From positions 1-64,000 of the forward strand of contig CBFIIU010000010.1 of assembly GCA_965662735.1 (NCBI GenBank): a stretch of 64,000 bases of DNA, in the 5' to 3' direction. Below, piece after piece: positions 52,847 through 62,467 of this stretch. The notes beneath the pieces are model-generated. The model made no database searches. It saw nothing but the letters and a program-made list of their open reading frames with translations, and was not told the origin of the DNA. The DNA comes from JAYODZ01 sp965662735. GTDB taxonomy: Bacteria > Pseudomonadota > Alphaproteobacteria > RS24. Positions within the stretch are counted from its first letter, which is position 1. The number at the start of each line of letters is the position of its first letter. A program made the position numbers and the translations under genes.

Positions 52847-53428
52847 TTGGATCTATTTGATCTCGATACTGATCTCAAACACTGGGATCGCGGCTTATAC
52901 CGGATGACGCTGTTCGTGCCGGACCGTAAGCGACCGGCATATGTCGCGGTGCTCCACTTATTTACGAGTTTAATTCGAATTGTTGAAAACCCGCATGAGC
53001 CGTTACTCGTCCCCATTCGTCTTCAGTGGTGGCGAGATTGGCTAACCGATATTTATCATCAACCCCAGGGAGGGCATGGATTACCCCAGGAGCCAATTTT
53101 CACCGCATCGGTTGATTTTACCTTGCTCGATCAGCTGGTCGAGCGCTTTGTTGATGGCTGGGAATTTCAAGAGTTTAGCGGGGCCGGAGCGGCGCTGTTT
53201 CATCTGATTGAACAGCTGGATGGGACAGACCCATCATCTCCTGATCAGCTCACCTCATGGAGCGGCGCATGGATGCACCGTCGTTATGCGCTTGCAACGG
53301 CTGCCAATGGTGAACGGGGCGGCAGTCCCATGTCTAAATCGGTGGCCTTGCTTCACTGTCTGGGGCCGCGCCAGCACAGTGGCTTAGCGGAGATGATCCG
53401 TTTGGTGCGATGTTCTATCTGGCACTAA
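52847..53428 (+). CDS. Squalene/phytoene synthase-like protein (NDUFAF6 type)
   Basis: 193 residues. The sequence DRGLYRMTLFVPDRKRPAYVAVLHLF, then IRIVENPHEPLLVPIRLQWWRDWL, matches the alphaproteobacterial squalene/phytoene-synthase-fold proteins related to the mitochondrial complex I assembly factor NDUFAF6. The Asp-rich prenyl-diphosphate motifs are absent, so catalysis of terpene synthesis is unlikely. It is shorter than many relatives, which may indicate a clipped C-terminus. It begins with TTG right after a terminator, and its last 14 bp overlap the end of convergent trmFO. Confidence 0.65.
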   Translation: MDLFDLDTDLKHWDRGLYRMTLFVPDRKRPAYVAVLHLFTSLIRIVENPHEPLLVPIRLQWWRDWLTDIYHQPQGGHGLPQEPIFTASVDFTLLDQLVERFVDGWEFQEFSGAGAALFHLIEQLDGTDPSSPDQLTSWSGAWMHRRYALATAANGERGGSPMSKSVALLHCLGPRQHSGLAEMIRLVRCSIWH

Positions 53429-54818
53429 TTGCGTTCAACCATGTTTCGAATTCGGCCTGCGCGCGCCGCGTATAGGCCCGCTGACGATTTTCCTTACGCA
53501 TCTGGGCGCGTCGCATATTCGGGCGGGAGGGGGCTGTTTTCTCGATCTCATTTGCATGAAGTTCAGCCATGAGGCCGAAATTAATATTCATCGGTTGGAA
53601 ACTATCTTGCTCTGCATTCACGGTAATGTGCGCAAGCAATGCCCCAAAGGCCGTATTACTCGGTGGACATTGAGGCTTTTGCTGCCGTATCTGCTGAATC
53701 GTAAAATGCGCGGCCAACCAACCAATGGCCGTACTTTCGACATAGCCCTCGACCCCCGTAATTTGACCGGCAAACCGAATTTGGGGCCGGGCTTTCAAAG
53801 CGAGGTCGGGCGTAAGAAGGGAAGGGCTATTGAGGAACGTGTTTCGGTGCAGGCCGCCCAAGCGCGCAAACCGCGCCTCCTCAAGGCCAGGAATGAGACG
53901 AAAGACATCCGCCTGAGCGCCATATTTCAGCTTGGTTTGGAAACCGACCAAATTATATAAGGTTCCCAACTTGTTATCCTGACGAAGTTGAACCACTGCA
54001 TAAGGTTTGATATCCGGTTGGTGCGCATTGGTAAGGCCCCGCGGCTTCATCGGCCCATGGCGCAATGTTTCCCGACCGCGCGCTGCCATCACCTCAATAG
54101 GTAAGCATCCGTTAAAATAGGGCGTATCTTCCTCCCACGCTTTGAAAGCGGATTGCTCGCCTTGCAAGATGGCATCTACAAAACGGTTATATTGAGCCTC
54201 ATCCATCGGGCAATTTATGTAATCTCGCCCGGTTCCGCCTGGGCCAACCTTGTCATAGCGCGATTGAAACCAACACACCGACATGTCCACACTATCGCGA
54301 TAGACAATAGGCGCGATCGCGTCGAAAAAAGCGAGCCGGTCTGTGCCGGTTAACGTGCCAATAAATTTGGATAGATCCGGCGAGGTGAGTGGCCCTGTGG
54401 CAATGATTGTGGGGATGCCATCGTCTGGGATCTCGCACACTTCTTGGCGGTGTAGGGTAATAAGAGGGTGGCTCTCAATGGCTTGCGTCACAGCTTGCGC
54501 AAACCCCTCGCGATCCACCGCCAGCGCATTGCCGGCCGGTAATTGGTTGGCGTCGGCGCAACGCATGATCAAAGAACAAACGGCGCGCAATTCATGATGC
54601 AGTAGACCAACCGCATTGGTTTCGGCGTCATCGGATCGGAAAGAGTTGGAGCAGACGAGCTCGGCCAGCTGATCTGTGACATGCGCGTCGGTTGCCCGCA
54701 CGGGCCGCATTTCATATAAATCAACCGCTATTCCCGCCTGAGCGGCTTGATAGGCCGCTTCAGAGCCTGCTAAGCCCCCGCCTATAATACGGATTTTCGA
54801 TGCGTTCTGGTCTGACAT
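53415..54818 (-). CDS. trmFO: tRNA uridine-54 methyltransferase TrmFO (folate/FAD)
   Basis: 467-residue flavoenzyme making ribothymidine-54 in tRNA from methylenetetrahydrofolate. FAD motif IIGGGLAGSEAAYQAA, then LVCSNSFRSDDAETNAVGLLH and the family Cys in the SMSVCWFQSRYDK region. C-terminal NINFGLMAELHANEIEKTAPS is typical. Its end overlaps the convergent neighbour by 14 bp. uvrA lies upstream on the same strand. Confidence 0.93.
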   Translation of the reverse strand: MSDQNASKIRIIGGGLAGSEAAYQAAQAGIAVDLYEMRPVRATDAHVTDQLAELVCSNSFRSDDAETNAVGLLHHELRAVCSLIMRCADANQLPAGNALAVDREGFAQAVTQAIESHPLITLHRQEVCEIPDDGIPTIIATGPLTSPDLSKFIGTLTGTDRLAFFDAIAPIVYRDSVDMSVCWFQSRYDKVGPGGTGRDYINCPMDEAQYNRFVDAILQGEQSAFKAWEEDTPYFNGCLPIEVMAARGRETLRHGPMKPRGLTNAHQPDIKPYAVVQLRQDNKLGTLYNLVGFQTKLKYGAQADVFRLIPGLEEARFARLGGLHRNTFLNSPSLLTPDLALKARPQIRFAGQITGVEGYVESTAIGWLAAHFTIQQIRQQKPQCPPSNTAFGALLAHITVNAEQDSFQPMNINFGLMAELHANEIEKTAPSRPNMRRAQMRKENRQRAYTRRAQAEFETWLNAISAR

Positions 54819-54880
54819 AGGATTGTCTTATCAAGTGCGGGCTGTCGAGAAAAGCCTAATTACGTGCCTTGGGGGTGAGT

Positions 54881-57800
54881 TTATTTTTTAGAAGCTTTTG
54901 CCTCCGATGTTTTAGCTGCTGTTTTGGCTGCTGCTTTGGATGGTGTTTTGGATACTGCTTTCTTCTCAGATGTGCGGGGTTTCGCCGATTTGGCGGTTGC
55001 TTTCTGAGATTTCGTGGCAGCGGGCCCACGCGCTGTGTCCCGCGCAAGTAACGGCCCGAGATAGTGACTGGTATAGCTGGCTGGAACCTGCGCAACATCT
55101 TCCGGCGTACCTATGGCAACTAATTGCCCCCCACCATCGCCACCCTCTGGACCAATGTCGATAATCCAATCCGCCGTTTTGATGACTTCCAGATTATGCT
55201 CGATCACGGCAACCGTATTACCTTGATCGACTAATTCATGAAGGACTTCGAGCAGTTTGCGGACATCGTGAAAATGCAGGCCCGTGGTTGGCTCGTCCAA
55301 AATATATAGGGTTCGCCCAGTGGCTCGGCGGGATAACTCTTTGGCCAGTTTTACACGTTGCGCCTCGCCGCCCGACAGGGTGGTGGCCTGCTGACCAATT
55401 TTGATATAGCCCAATCCGACACGTTGCAGAGTTTCCATTTTCTCACGAATTTGTGGCACAGCCTTGAAAAAACTGGCGCCTTCATCAACCGTCATGGCGA
55501 GCACATCGGCAATGCTTTTATCCTTGAACTGAATTTCAAGGGTTTCTCGATTATATCGCTGCCCATGACAGGCGTCACATTGCACATAGACATCGGGCAG
55601 GAAATGCATCTCAATTTTGATTACACCATCGCCCTGACAAGCCTCACATCGCCCTCCTTTAACATTGAACGAGAAGCGTCCGGGCTTGTAGCCGCGGCTT
55701 CGAGCCTCGGGCAAGGCGGCAAACCATTCGCGAATGGGTGTAAAGGCGCCCGTATAGGTGGCGGGGTTTGAGCGCGGCGTGCGGCCAATGGGGGACTGAT
55801 CAATATCAATAATCTTGTCAATAAACTCGGCCCCTTCAATCGAGTCATGGTCGGCGGGAACAATACGGGTATTGTGTAAACGTCGCGAAAGGGCGGCATA
55901 AACCGTATCCAAGAGAAAGGTTGATTTGCCACTCCCCGAAACACCCGTGACGCAGGTAAATGTTCCAAGTGGAATGTCGCAACTCACATTTTTAAGATTA
56001 TTGCCTCGGGCATTGGCAATGCGAATGCGTCGCTTGGTTGACGGAGCGCGCCGTTCTGCGGGGATGGGAATTGACTGAGCCCCCGATAAATACTGGCCCG
56101 TTAAACTGTTCTTGTTTTTAACAATATCGCTAGGTGTGCCTTGTGCGATGATCTCTCCGCCATGGATACCGGCGCCGGGGCCGACATCAACAACATGGTC
56201 AGCCGCCATAATGGCATCTTCGTCATGTTCGACAACGATGACGGTATTTCCAAGATCGCGTAAATGGGTCAGGGTTTCGAGCAATCTCGCATTGTCACGC
56301 TGATGCAGACCGATGGACGGCTCATCGAGCACGTATAATACACCGGTTAGACCGGAGCCAATTTGTGAGGCGAGGCGAATACGCTGGCTTTCTCCTCCGG
56401 ATAAGGTGCCGGCATTGCGAGACAGGCTCAAATAATCAAGCCCAACATCATTGAGAAAGCGCAAGCGCTCATGAATTTCACGTAAGATCCGAGCCGCAAT
56501 GTCTCTTTGTTTGGCTGTTAATTTTTTCTCCAGAGCAGAGAACCATTGTGCCGCTTCTTTGATCGATTTTTGCACAAGCTCACTAATATGGAGGCCGTCA
56601 ATTTTAACGGCAAGCGCCTCAGGTTTTAGGCGATAGCCCGAACACACTTCGCATTCAGTAATGGACTGATATTTCTCGATTTCCTCACGCGCCCAGTTGC
56701 TCTCGGTCTCCCGATAACGGCGCTCAAGATTGGGGATGACGCCCTCAAAGGGCTTGCGGGTTGTAAAACTCCGCATGCCATCATCATAGGTAATTTTAAT
56801 CTCAACCGAGCCACTGCCATAGAGAAGGATCTGGCGATCCTCATCTGATAATTCATGCCACGGGGCACTCATCGAAAAGCCAAAATGGCGCGACAAACTA
56901 TCTAAGGTTTGCGTGTAGAAAGGCGAGGGGCTTCGCGACCAGGGGGCGATCGCTCCTTGACGCAGGGAGAGGCCAGGGTCTGGAACAATTGCAGCGGGGT
57001 CGATAAAGAATTGTGTTCCCAGCCCATCACAAGTGGGGCACGCGCCGAATGGATTATTAAAAGAAAACAGGCGTGGCTCAATTTCGTCAATCGTGAAACC
57101 CGAAACGGGGCAGGCAAATCGCGCCGAGAAAACCAACCGCTCGTCAGGCTGATCGGCAAATTCAAGCACAGCGATGCCATCGGTCAGTTGAAGGGCTGTT
57201 TCGAGACTATCGGCCAGCCGATTACCCATCTCGGGCTGGATCACAATTCGGTCAACAACCACATCAATATCATGCTTGATCTTCTTATCGAGCGCCGGAA
57301 CGGCATCGATCTCGTAAAATGCGCCATCCACTTTAACCCGTTGAAAACCACGCTTCTGGAGTTCTTGAAAATCGCGCCGATACTCGCCTTTGCGTCCGCG
57401 AATGATGGGGGCCAATAAATAGGCGCGCGTCGAGGGCTCTAGGCTTTGAATGCGATCGACCATTTGGGTGACGGTCTGGCTCTCAATCGGCAAGCCAGTG
57501 GCTGGCGAATAGGGGATACCGATCCGAGCGTATAACAGGCGCAAATAGTCATAAATTTCAGTGACAGTCCCCACGGTTGAGCGTGGATTTTTTGAGGTTG
57601 TCTTTTGCTCAATGGAAATGGCTGGCGACAATCCATCGATTTGGTCGACATCGGGTTTTTGCATCAACTCGAGAAACTGCCGTGCATAGGCCGATAGGCT
57701 CTCAACATAGCGCCGTTGGCCTTCGGCATAGATGGTGTCAAAAGCAAGCGAGCTTTTACCAGAGCCCGACAAGCCTGTGATGACGATAAGCTGATCGCGC

Positions 57801-57904
57801 GGCAGGCTGAGAGACACATTCTTCAAATTATGCTCTCGAGCGCCACTAATAATAATGTTTTTAAGCTGCGACTTAGCGGCGAGAGCGGAGGTTTTCTGGG
57901 GCAT
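54881..57904 (-). CDS. uvrA: Excinuclease ABC subunit A with Lys/Ala-rich tail
   Basis: 1007-residue damage-recognition ATPase of nucleotide excision repair, with two ABC modules (Walker A GLSGSGKSS and GVSGSGKST, two LSGGExQR signatures) and zinc modules. In the first zinc finger the leading pair reads CPVS instead of CxxC, a variation also common in alphaproteobacteria; the second pair (CPTC) and the C-terminal finger (CEACQGDG...CDACHG) are intact. After the conserved end (HYLGPLLARD) the protein continues with a tail, the last 46 residues of which are almost only K, A, S and T (962-1007). E. coli UvrA is 940 residues. Divergent from ssb across a LexA-like box. Confidence 0.96.
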   Translation of the reverse strand: MPQKTSALAAKSQLKNIIISGAREHNLKNVSLSLPRDQLIVITGLSGSGKSSLAFDTIYAEGQRRYVESLSAYARQFLELMQKPDVDQIDGLSPAISIEQKTTSKNPRSTVGTVTEIYDYLRLLYARIGIPYSPATGLPIESQTVTQMVDRIQSLEPSTRAYLLAPIIRGRKGEYRRDFQELQKRGFQRVKVDGAFYEIDAVPALDKKIKHDIDVVVDRIVIQPEMGNRLADSLETALQLTDGIAVLEFADQPDERLVFSARFACPVSGFTIDEIEPRLFSFNNPFGACPTCDGLGTQFFIDPAAIVPDPGLSLRQGAIAPWSRSPSPFYTQTLDSLSRHFGFSMSAPWHELSDEDRQILLYGSGSVEIKITYDDGMRSFTTRKPFEGVIPNLERRYRETESNWAREEIEKYQSITECEVCSGYRLKPEALAVKIDGLHISELVQKSIKEAAQWFSALEKKLTAKQRDIAARILREIHERLRFLNDVGLDYLSLSRNAGTLSGGESQRIRLASQIGSGLTGVLYVLDEPSIGLHQRDNARLLETLTHLRDLGNTVIVVEHDEDAIMAADHVVDVGPGAGIHGGEIIAQGTPSDIVKNKNSLTGQYLSGAQSIPIPAERRAPSTKRRIRIANARGNNLKNVSCDIPLGTFTCVTGVSGSGKSTFLLDTVYAALSRRLHNTRIVPADHDSIEGAEFIDKIIDIDQSPIGRTPRSNPATYTGAFTPIREWFAALPEARSRGYKPGRFSFNVKGGRCEACQGDGVIKIEMHFLPDVYVQCDACHGQRYNRETLEIQFKDKSIADVLAMTVDEGASFFKAVPQIREKMETLQRVGLGYIKIGQQATTLSGGEAQRVKLAKELSRRATGRTLYILDEPTTGLHFHDVRKLLEVLHELVDQGNTVAVIEHNLEVIKTADWIIDIGPEGGDGGGQLVAIGTPEDVAQVPASYTSHYLGPLLARDTARGPAATKSQKATAKSAKPRTSEKKAVSKTPSKAAAKTAAKTSEAKASKK

Positions 57905-57974
57905 GATGATTAATAAGAGCTCGTTTCGGGATGGAGGGCCTTAAAATGAGGGTGCAAATGCTTGCCGTATATGA

Positions 57975-57989
57975 GAACATATCGTAAAC
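57975..57989. promoter_or_regulatory. LexA-type (SOS) box between uvrA and ssb
   Basis: GAACATATCGTAAAC on the + strand (GTTTACGATATGTTC on the other). The alphaproteobacterial LexA site is the direct repeat GAAC-N7-GAAC; this site matches seven of the eight fixed bases. It lies 71 bp before uvrA and 99 bp before ssb, in the shared divergent region where both genes are commonly SOS-controlled. Confidence 0.6.
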
Positions 57990-58087
57990 ATCTACTTTGT
58001 CCACAAATAAGCATGTTTTCGGCACTGCCGAGCATGGGATGGGCCTGCCGGCTCGGGTAGAGTGTGGATCTAGCAAGGAGACGAATC

Positions 58088-58543
58088 ATGGCGGGAAGCG
58101 TGAATAAAGTAATTTTGATTGGCAATTTAGGAGCCGATCCAGATGTAAGAAGCACAAAGGATGGACGCCCCGTGGTGAATTTGAGTGTCGCGACCAGTGA
58201 AACTTGGCGTGATCGGGGGTCAGGCGAGCGTCGCGAGAAAACCGAATGGCACCGCGTCGTCATCTTCTCAGAAGGGCTGTGCAAGATCGCCGAGCAGTAT
58301 CTGAAGAAGGGATCCAAAGTCTATTTGGAAGGCCAGTTGCAGACCCGTAAATGGCAAGATGAAAATGGGAATGATCGCTATACGACAGAGGTTGTGTTGC
58401 AAAATTATGGTGGCACCTTAACCATGCTGGATACCCGTAATGCGGCGGGCGGTGACAGCTTTCAGCCCGCCATGTCCGGCGGCGGCGAGGCCATTGGCGG
58501 GTTTAACGACGCTGGGCCAATCGATGACGATATTCCTTTTTAA
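58088..58543 (+). CDS. ssb: Single-stranded DNA-binding protein
   Basis: 151 residues: OB-fold (about 1-110; MAGSVNKVILIGNLGADPDVR, EKTEWHRVVIF, VYLEGQLQTRKWQD), a Gly-rich linker and the acidic tip DDDIPF that recruits repair partners. ATG 58088 has AAGGAG 8 bases upstream. Divergent from uvrA. Confidence 0.96.
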   Translation: MAGSVNKVILIGNLGADPDVRSTKDGRPVVNLSVATSETWRDRGSGERREKTEWHRVVIFSEGLCKIAEQYLKKGSKVYLEGQLQTRKWQDENGNDRYTTEVVLQNYGGTLTMLDTRNAAGGDSFQPAMSGGGEAIGGFNDAGPIDDDIPF

Positions 58544-58664
58544 GCCATTGATTTATCTGAATTAAAAGAAAATTTTTTTGGGAAAAATCAGGTGGTTTTG
58601 GTTGCGACTCATGGCCCAAACGCCTATGATCTTTCATGTATTTTTTACTCAAAAAGGATAGTCT

Positions 58665-61415
58665 GTGAGCGATCCGTCTGACGAGAAGGAGCCGATATCG
58701 GCCGCTTTACCGCCTGAGGGCGGCAGCGGTGAACGCGATGTTCATCCGATCTTGCTCGAAGACGAGATGCGCAGCTCTTATCTCGATTATGCGATGAGCG
58801 TCATCGTTAGTCGCGCCTTGCCAGATGTGCGCGATGGGCTAAAGCCGGTGCATCGGCGCATTCTCTTCTCTATGCACGAAAATGGCTATGAGTTTAATAA
58901 GCCATACCGTAAATCGGCACGGGTTGTCGGTGATGTGATCGGTAAATATCACCCGCATGGGGATCAATCGATTTATGATGCTTTGGTCCGAATGGCCCAG
59001 GAATTCTCGATGCGTCTGCCGCTCTTGGATGGGCAGGGCAATTTTGGCTCCATCGATGGTGATCCTCCGGCGGCCATGCGGTATACGGAAGTGCGTATGG
59101 CGCGTCCGGCGCAGTTTTTGCTGGAAGACATCGATAAGAAAACTGTCGATTTTCAAGATAATTACGATAATTCGGAGCGCGAGCCGACGGTCTTACCCGC
59201 GCGCTTCCCAAATCTTTTGGTGAATGGCGGCAACGGGATCGCCGTGGGCATGGCGACAAATGTGCCGCCCCATAATCTCGGCGAGATTATCGATGCCAGT
59301 TTAGCCTTGATCGATGATCCTGATTTAACGGATGAGGCTTTGCTGGAGATCGTGCCTGGCCCCGATTTTCCGACGGGTGCCTTTATTCTCGGTCGGTCGG
59401 GCCCGCGCAGTGCGGTTCTGACGGGACGCGGGTCCATTGTCATGCGCGGCCGGGCAAGCGTTGAGACTATTCGTAAAGACCGTGAAGCGGTGATCATTAC
59501 AGAAATTCCCTATCAAGTGAATAAAACCTCGATGATCGAACGCATCGCCGATCTTGTGCGGGACAAAACCATTGAAGGCATTAGCGATATTCGCGACGAG
59601 TCCGATCGCGACGGCATGCGCATTGTGATTGAGCTCAAAAGAGATGCGGTAAGCGATGTGGTTTTGAACCAGCTTTATCGCTATTCCCAATTACAAACGA
59701 GTTTCGGGGCTAACATGTTAGCCCTGAAATCCGGGCGCCCCTTGCTCATGAATGTGCGCGAAATGCTGAAAGCATTTCTCGAGTTCCGTGAGGAAGTGGT
59801 TACACGGCGCTGTAAGTTTGAGCTGAATAAAGCGCGCGACCGCGCTCATGTGTTGGTGGGTCTTGCTATTGCGGTGGCCAATATTGATGACGTGATTGCC
59901 ATGATCCGCTCGGCGCCAAGCCCGCAAGTTGCACGTGAGAACTTAATGGGGCGTGAATGGCCCGCGGCTGATGTGGCTGATCTCATTAGGCTCATTGATG
60001 ATCCGTTGCATCGCATTACTGATACTGGCTTCTATCGCCTGAGCGAGGCGCAGGCACGGGCAATCCTCGAGCTTCGCTTGCAGCGTTTGACGGCAATGGG
60101 GCGCGATGAAATTGGCGGTGAGTTAGCGTCACTGGGCGCGCAGATCACCGACCTTTTGGATATTCTGCGCAGCCGAGTTCGGTTGCTTGACATTATCCGC
60201 ACGGAGCTGACCGAAGTGCGCGACGCATTTGCGACGCCTAGACGATCCGAAATTTTAGAAGATGATGGCGAGATGGATGACGAGTCGCTGATCCCGTCTG
60301 AGGATATGGTGGTCACCTTAAGCCATTCCGGTTACATCAAACGCGTTCCCTTATCGACCTATCGTGCGCAAAAACGGGGCGGCAAAGGTCGCTCGGGCAT
60401 GTCGACCAAAGACGAGGATTTCGTCTCTCGCTTGTTTGTCGCCAATACGCATCAACCCATTCTTTTCTTCTCGACCACAGGAATGGTCTACAAAATGAAG
60501 GTCTATCGCTTGCCGGTTGGTAATCCGCAAGCGCGCGGCAAAGCACTTGTCAATTTGTTACCCTTATCAGAAGGCGAGACCATTGCCGCAGTGATGGCGT
60601 TGCCAAGTGACGAGAGCAGTTGGGGCGATTTACATGTGATGTTTGCCACCAGCCATGGCAATGTTCGACGCAATGATCTCTCTGATTTCGTACAAATTAA
60701 TCGTAATGGCAAAATTGCGATGAAACCTGAGGGCGATGAGCTCATTGTCGGCGTTGAAATCTGTACGGAAAACGACGATGTGTTGCTCACGGCTGCTAAT
60801 GGCCAATGTATCCGCTTTCCGGTCACTGATGTGCGCGTTTTCCGAAGCCGAAACTCGACTGGCGTGCGCGGCATTCGCCTTGCCGACAATACCAACGTTA
60901 TTTCCATGGCCATCTTGCGCCACAGCGATGCAACCGCCCCCGAGCGGAACAGCTATCTGAAACAAGCAAGTGCCATCCGTCGCGCCAGCGGCGAGGAAAT
61001 TGGTGAGGGCGTAAGCATTGACGACGCTGAAGAAGAAGTCAGCGAAGCGTCGCTCAGCCCAGAGCGCTATGCGGAACTTGGCGCGCGCGAGCAATTCATT
61101 TTAACCGTCAGTGAAAATGGTTATGGCAAACGCTCCTCAAGCTATGAGTATCGGGTTTCTGGCCGCGGCGGTAAGGGCATTATCGCGATGACCGTCACGG
61201 AAAGAAATGGCGCCTTGATTGCTGCCTTGCCTGTTGAGGATAATGACCAGCTCATGTTGGTGACCAATGACGGCACACTTATTCGCACTCCGGTTGAGGA
61301 TGTTCGGGTTGCGGGTCGCAACACGCAAGGCGTGACGATTTTCAAAACCGGAGATGACGCACAAGTGGTTTCCGTGGTACGCATTGGGGAAACCGGCGAT
61401 GAGGAAGAGGCCTAA
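58665..61415 (+). CDS. gyrA: DNA gyrase subunit A
   Basis: 916-residue topoisomerase II subunit that breaks and rejoins DNA. Catalytic Y140 (AMRYTEVRM, E. coli Y122). The quinolone-determining region is HPHGDQSIYD (96-105): residue 101 (E. coli 83) is Gln, not Ser, while Asp 105 (E. coli 87) is retained. The C-terminal pinwheel has the GyrA-box-like QKRGGKGRSGM (about 566-576), and the protein ends in a short acidic tail. The start is GTG with AAGGA upstream. The stop overlaps coaD (TAATG). Confidence 0.96.
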   Translation: MSDPSDEKEPISAALPPEGGSGERDVHPILLEDEMRSSYLDYAMSVIVSRALPDVRDGLKPVHRRILFSMHENGYEFNKPYRKSARVVGDVIGKYHPHGDQSIYDALVRMAQEFSMRLPLLDGQGNFGSIDGDPPAAMRYTEVRMARPAQFLLEDIDKKTVDFQDNYDNSEREPTVLPARFPNLLVNGGNGIAVGMATNVPPHNLGEIIDASLALIDDPDLTDEALLEIVPGPDFPTGAFILGRSGPRSAVLTGRGSIVMRGRASVETIRKDREAVIITEIPYQVNKTSMIERIADLVRDKTIEGISDIRDESDRDGMRIVIELKRDAVSDVVLNQLYRYSQLQTSFGANMLALKSGRPLLMNVREMLKAFLEFREEVVTRRCKFELNKARDRAHVLVGLAIAVANIDDVIAMIRSAPSPQVARENLMGREWPAADVADLIRLIDDPLHRITDTGFYRLSEAQARAILELRLQRLTAMGRDEIGGELASLGAQITDLLDILRSRVRLLDIIRTELTEVRDAFATPRRSEILEDDGEMDDESLIPSEDMVVTLSHSGYIKRVPLSTYRAQKRGGKGRSGMSTKDEDFVSRLFVANTHQPILFFSTTGMVYKMKVYRLPVGNPQARGKALVNLLPLSEGETIAAVMALPSDESSWGDLHVMFATSHGNVRRNDLSDFVQINRNGKIAMKPEGDELIVGVEICTENDDVLLTAANGQCIRFPVTDVRVFRSRNSTGVRGIRLADNTNVISMAILRHSDATAPERNSYLKQASAIRRASGEEIGEGVSIDDAEEEVSEASLSPERYAELGAREQFILTVSENGYGKRSSSYEYRVSGRGGKGIIAMTVTERNGALIAALPVEDNDQLMLVTNDGTLIRTPVEDVRVAGRNTQGVTIFKTGDDAQVVSVVRIGETGDEEEA

Positions 61416-61903
61416 TGCGAATTGGTTTTTATGCAGGAAGTTTTGACCCGCTGACGAAAGGGCACGAAGATATCATTCTGCGTAGCTTAAAGCTCGTCGA
61501 TCAAATGGTGATTGGCATTGGGGTGAGCGCTAGTAAAAAGCCCCTTTTTTCCGTGACTGAGCGCCAAGAGATTATTCATGACGCCATTGCTGCGCATGGC
61601 GCCGAGCTGGCTGAGCGAATTAATATCGTTGAATTTAACGGCCTGCTGGTCGATGCGGCGCGCACCCATCAGGCGACACTGATTATTCGTGGTTTGCGGA
61701 GCGTGACGGATTATGACTATGAAGCGGAAATGACCGCGATGAATGCGGCCATGGCGCCGGATGTTGAAACAGTGTTTTTAATGGCCAGTCCGGCCACGCG
61801 CTTTATCTCATCCACGCTGGTGCGGCAGATTGCGTCGATGAACGGGTCATTTTCCGACTTTGTTAGCGCATCGGTAGCTGATAGGCTACGCCAGAAATTT
61901 TAA
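61415..61903 (+). CDS. coaD: Phosphopantetheine adenylyltransferase
   Basis: 162-residue nucleotidyltransferase in CoA synthesis (phosphopantetheine to dephospho-CoA). FYAGSFDPLTKGHEDII carries the T/HxGH active site, and the C-terminal FISSTLVRQIA is the family signature. Starts on the last base of the gyrA stop. Confidence 0.95.
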   Translation: MRIGFYAGSFDPLTKGHEDIILRSLKLVDQMVIGIGVSASKKPLFSVTERQEIIHDAIAAHGAELAERINIVEFNGLLVDAARTHQATLIIRGLRSVTDYDYEAEMTAMNAAMAPDVETVFLMASPATRFISSTLVRQIASMNGSFSDFVSASVADRLRQKF

Positions 61904-61919
61904 GATTAATGATACGGTG

Positions 61920-62450
61920 ATGAATATGCGGCTTTTTAAACAATGTGTGATGGGCGTTCTGTTTCTTCTCTTTGCCTCTGTTGCGCAAGCCGATCAGGGA
62001 GGGAATATCATGCTGTTAGAACTCAAATCGGGAACTGTCAAAATTCAGTTGCGCGAAGACCTTGCCCCCAAACATGTGGAGCGCATTAAACAACTCATTA
62101 GTGAGAAATTTTATGATGGGATCGTTTTCCACCGGGTGATTGACGGCTTCATGGCCCAAACCGGCGATCCAACCGGAACCGGAATGGGCGGGAGTGAATA
62201 CCCCGACCTTCGGGCCGAGTTTTCTTCCGAGCCCTTTAAGCGTGGCACGTTGGGCATGGCGCGTTCTGGTCATCCCGATAGTGCAAATAGTCAATTCTTC
62301 ATTTGCTTTGACGATGCGAGCTGGCTCAATGGTCAATACACAGTCTTTGGTCAAGTCATCGAGGGCATGGAATATGTCGATGCCATTCAACGTGGCGAAC
62401 CGCCGGCTAATCCCGATAAAATCATCAGCATGCGGCTGGCGGACGAGTAA
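61920..62450 (+). CDS. ppiA: Exported cyclophilin-type peptidyl-prolyl isomerase
   Basis: 176 residues: signal peptide (about 1-22, ending AQA-DQG) followed by the cyclophilin domain (YDGIVFHRVIDGFMAQTGDPTGTG, FKRGTLGMARSGHPDSANSQFFI, LNGQYTVFGQVIEGMEYVDAI). It speeds proline isomerisation in the periplasm. ATG 61920 taken; GTG 61917 is adjacent. In the gyrA-coaD-ppi-queA-tgt run. Confidence 0.88.
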   Translation: MNMRLFKQCVMGVLFLLFASVAQADQGGNIMLLELKSGTVKIQLREDLAPKHVERIKQLISEKFYDGIVFHRVIDGFMAQTGDPTGTGMGGSEYPDLRAEFSSEPFKRGTLGMARSGHPDSANSQFFICFDDASWLNGQYTVFGQVIEGMEYVDAIQRGEPPANPDKIISMRLADE

Positions 62451-62467
62451 TCGTCCTCAGCCCAACA

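Noticed and set aside
56909..57418. 169-codon + strand open frame opposite uvrA
   Set aside because: Antisense to a conserved part of uvrA; no start context or family resemblance.
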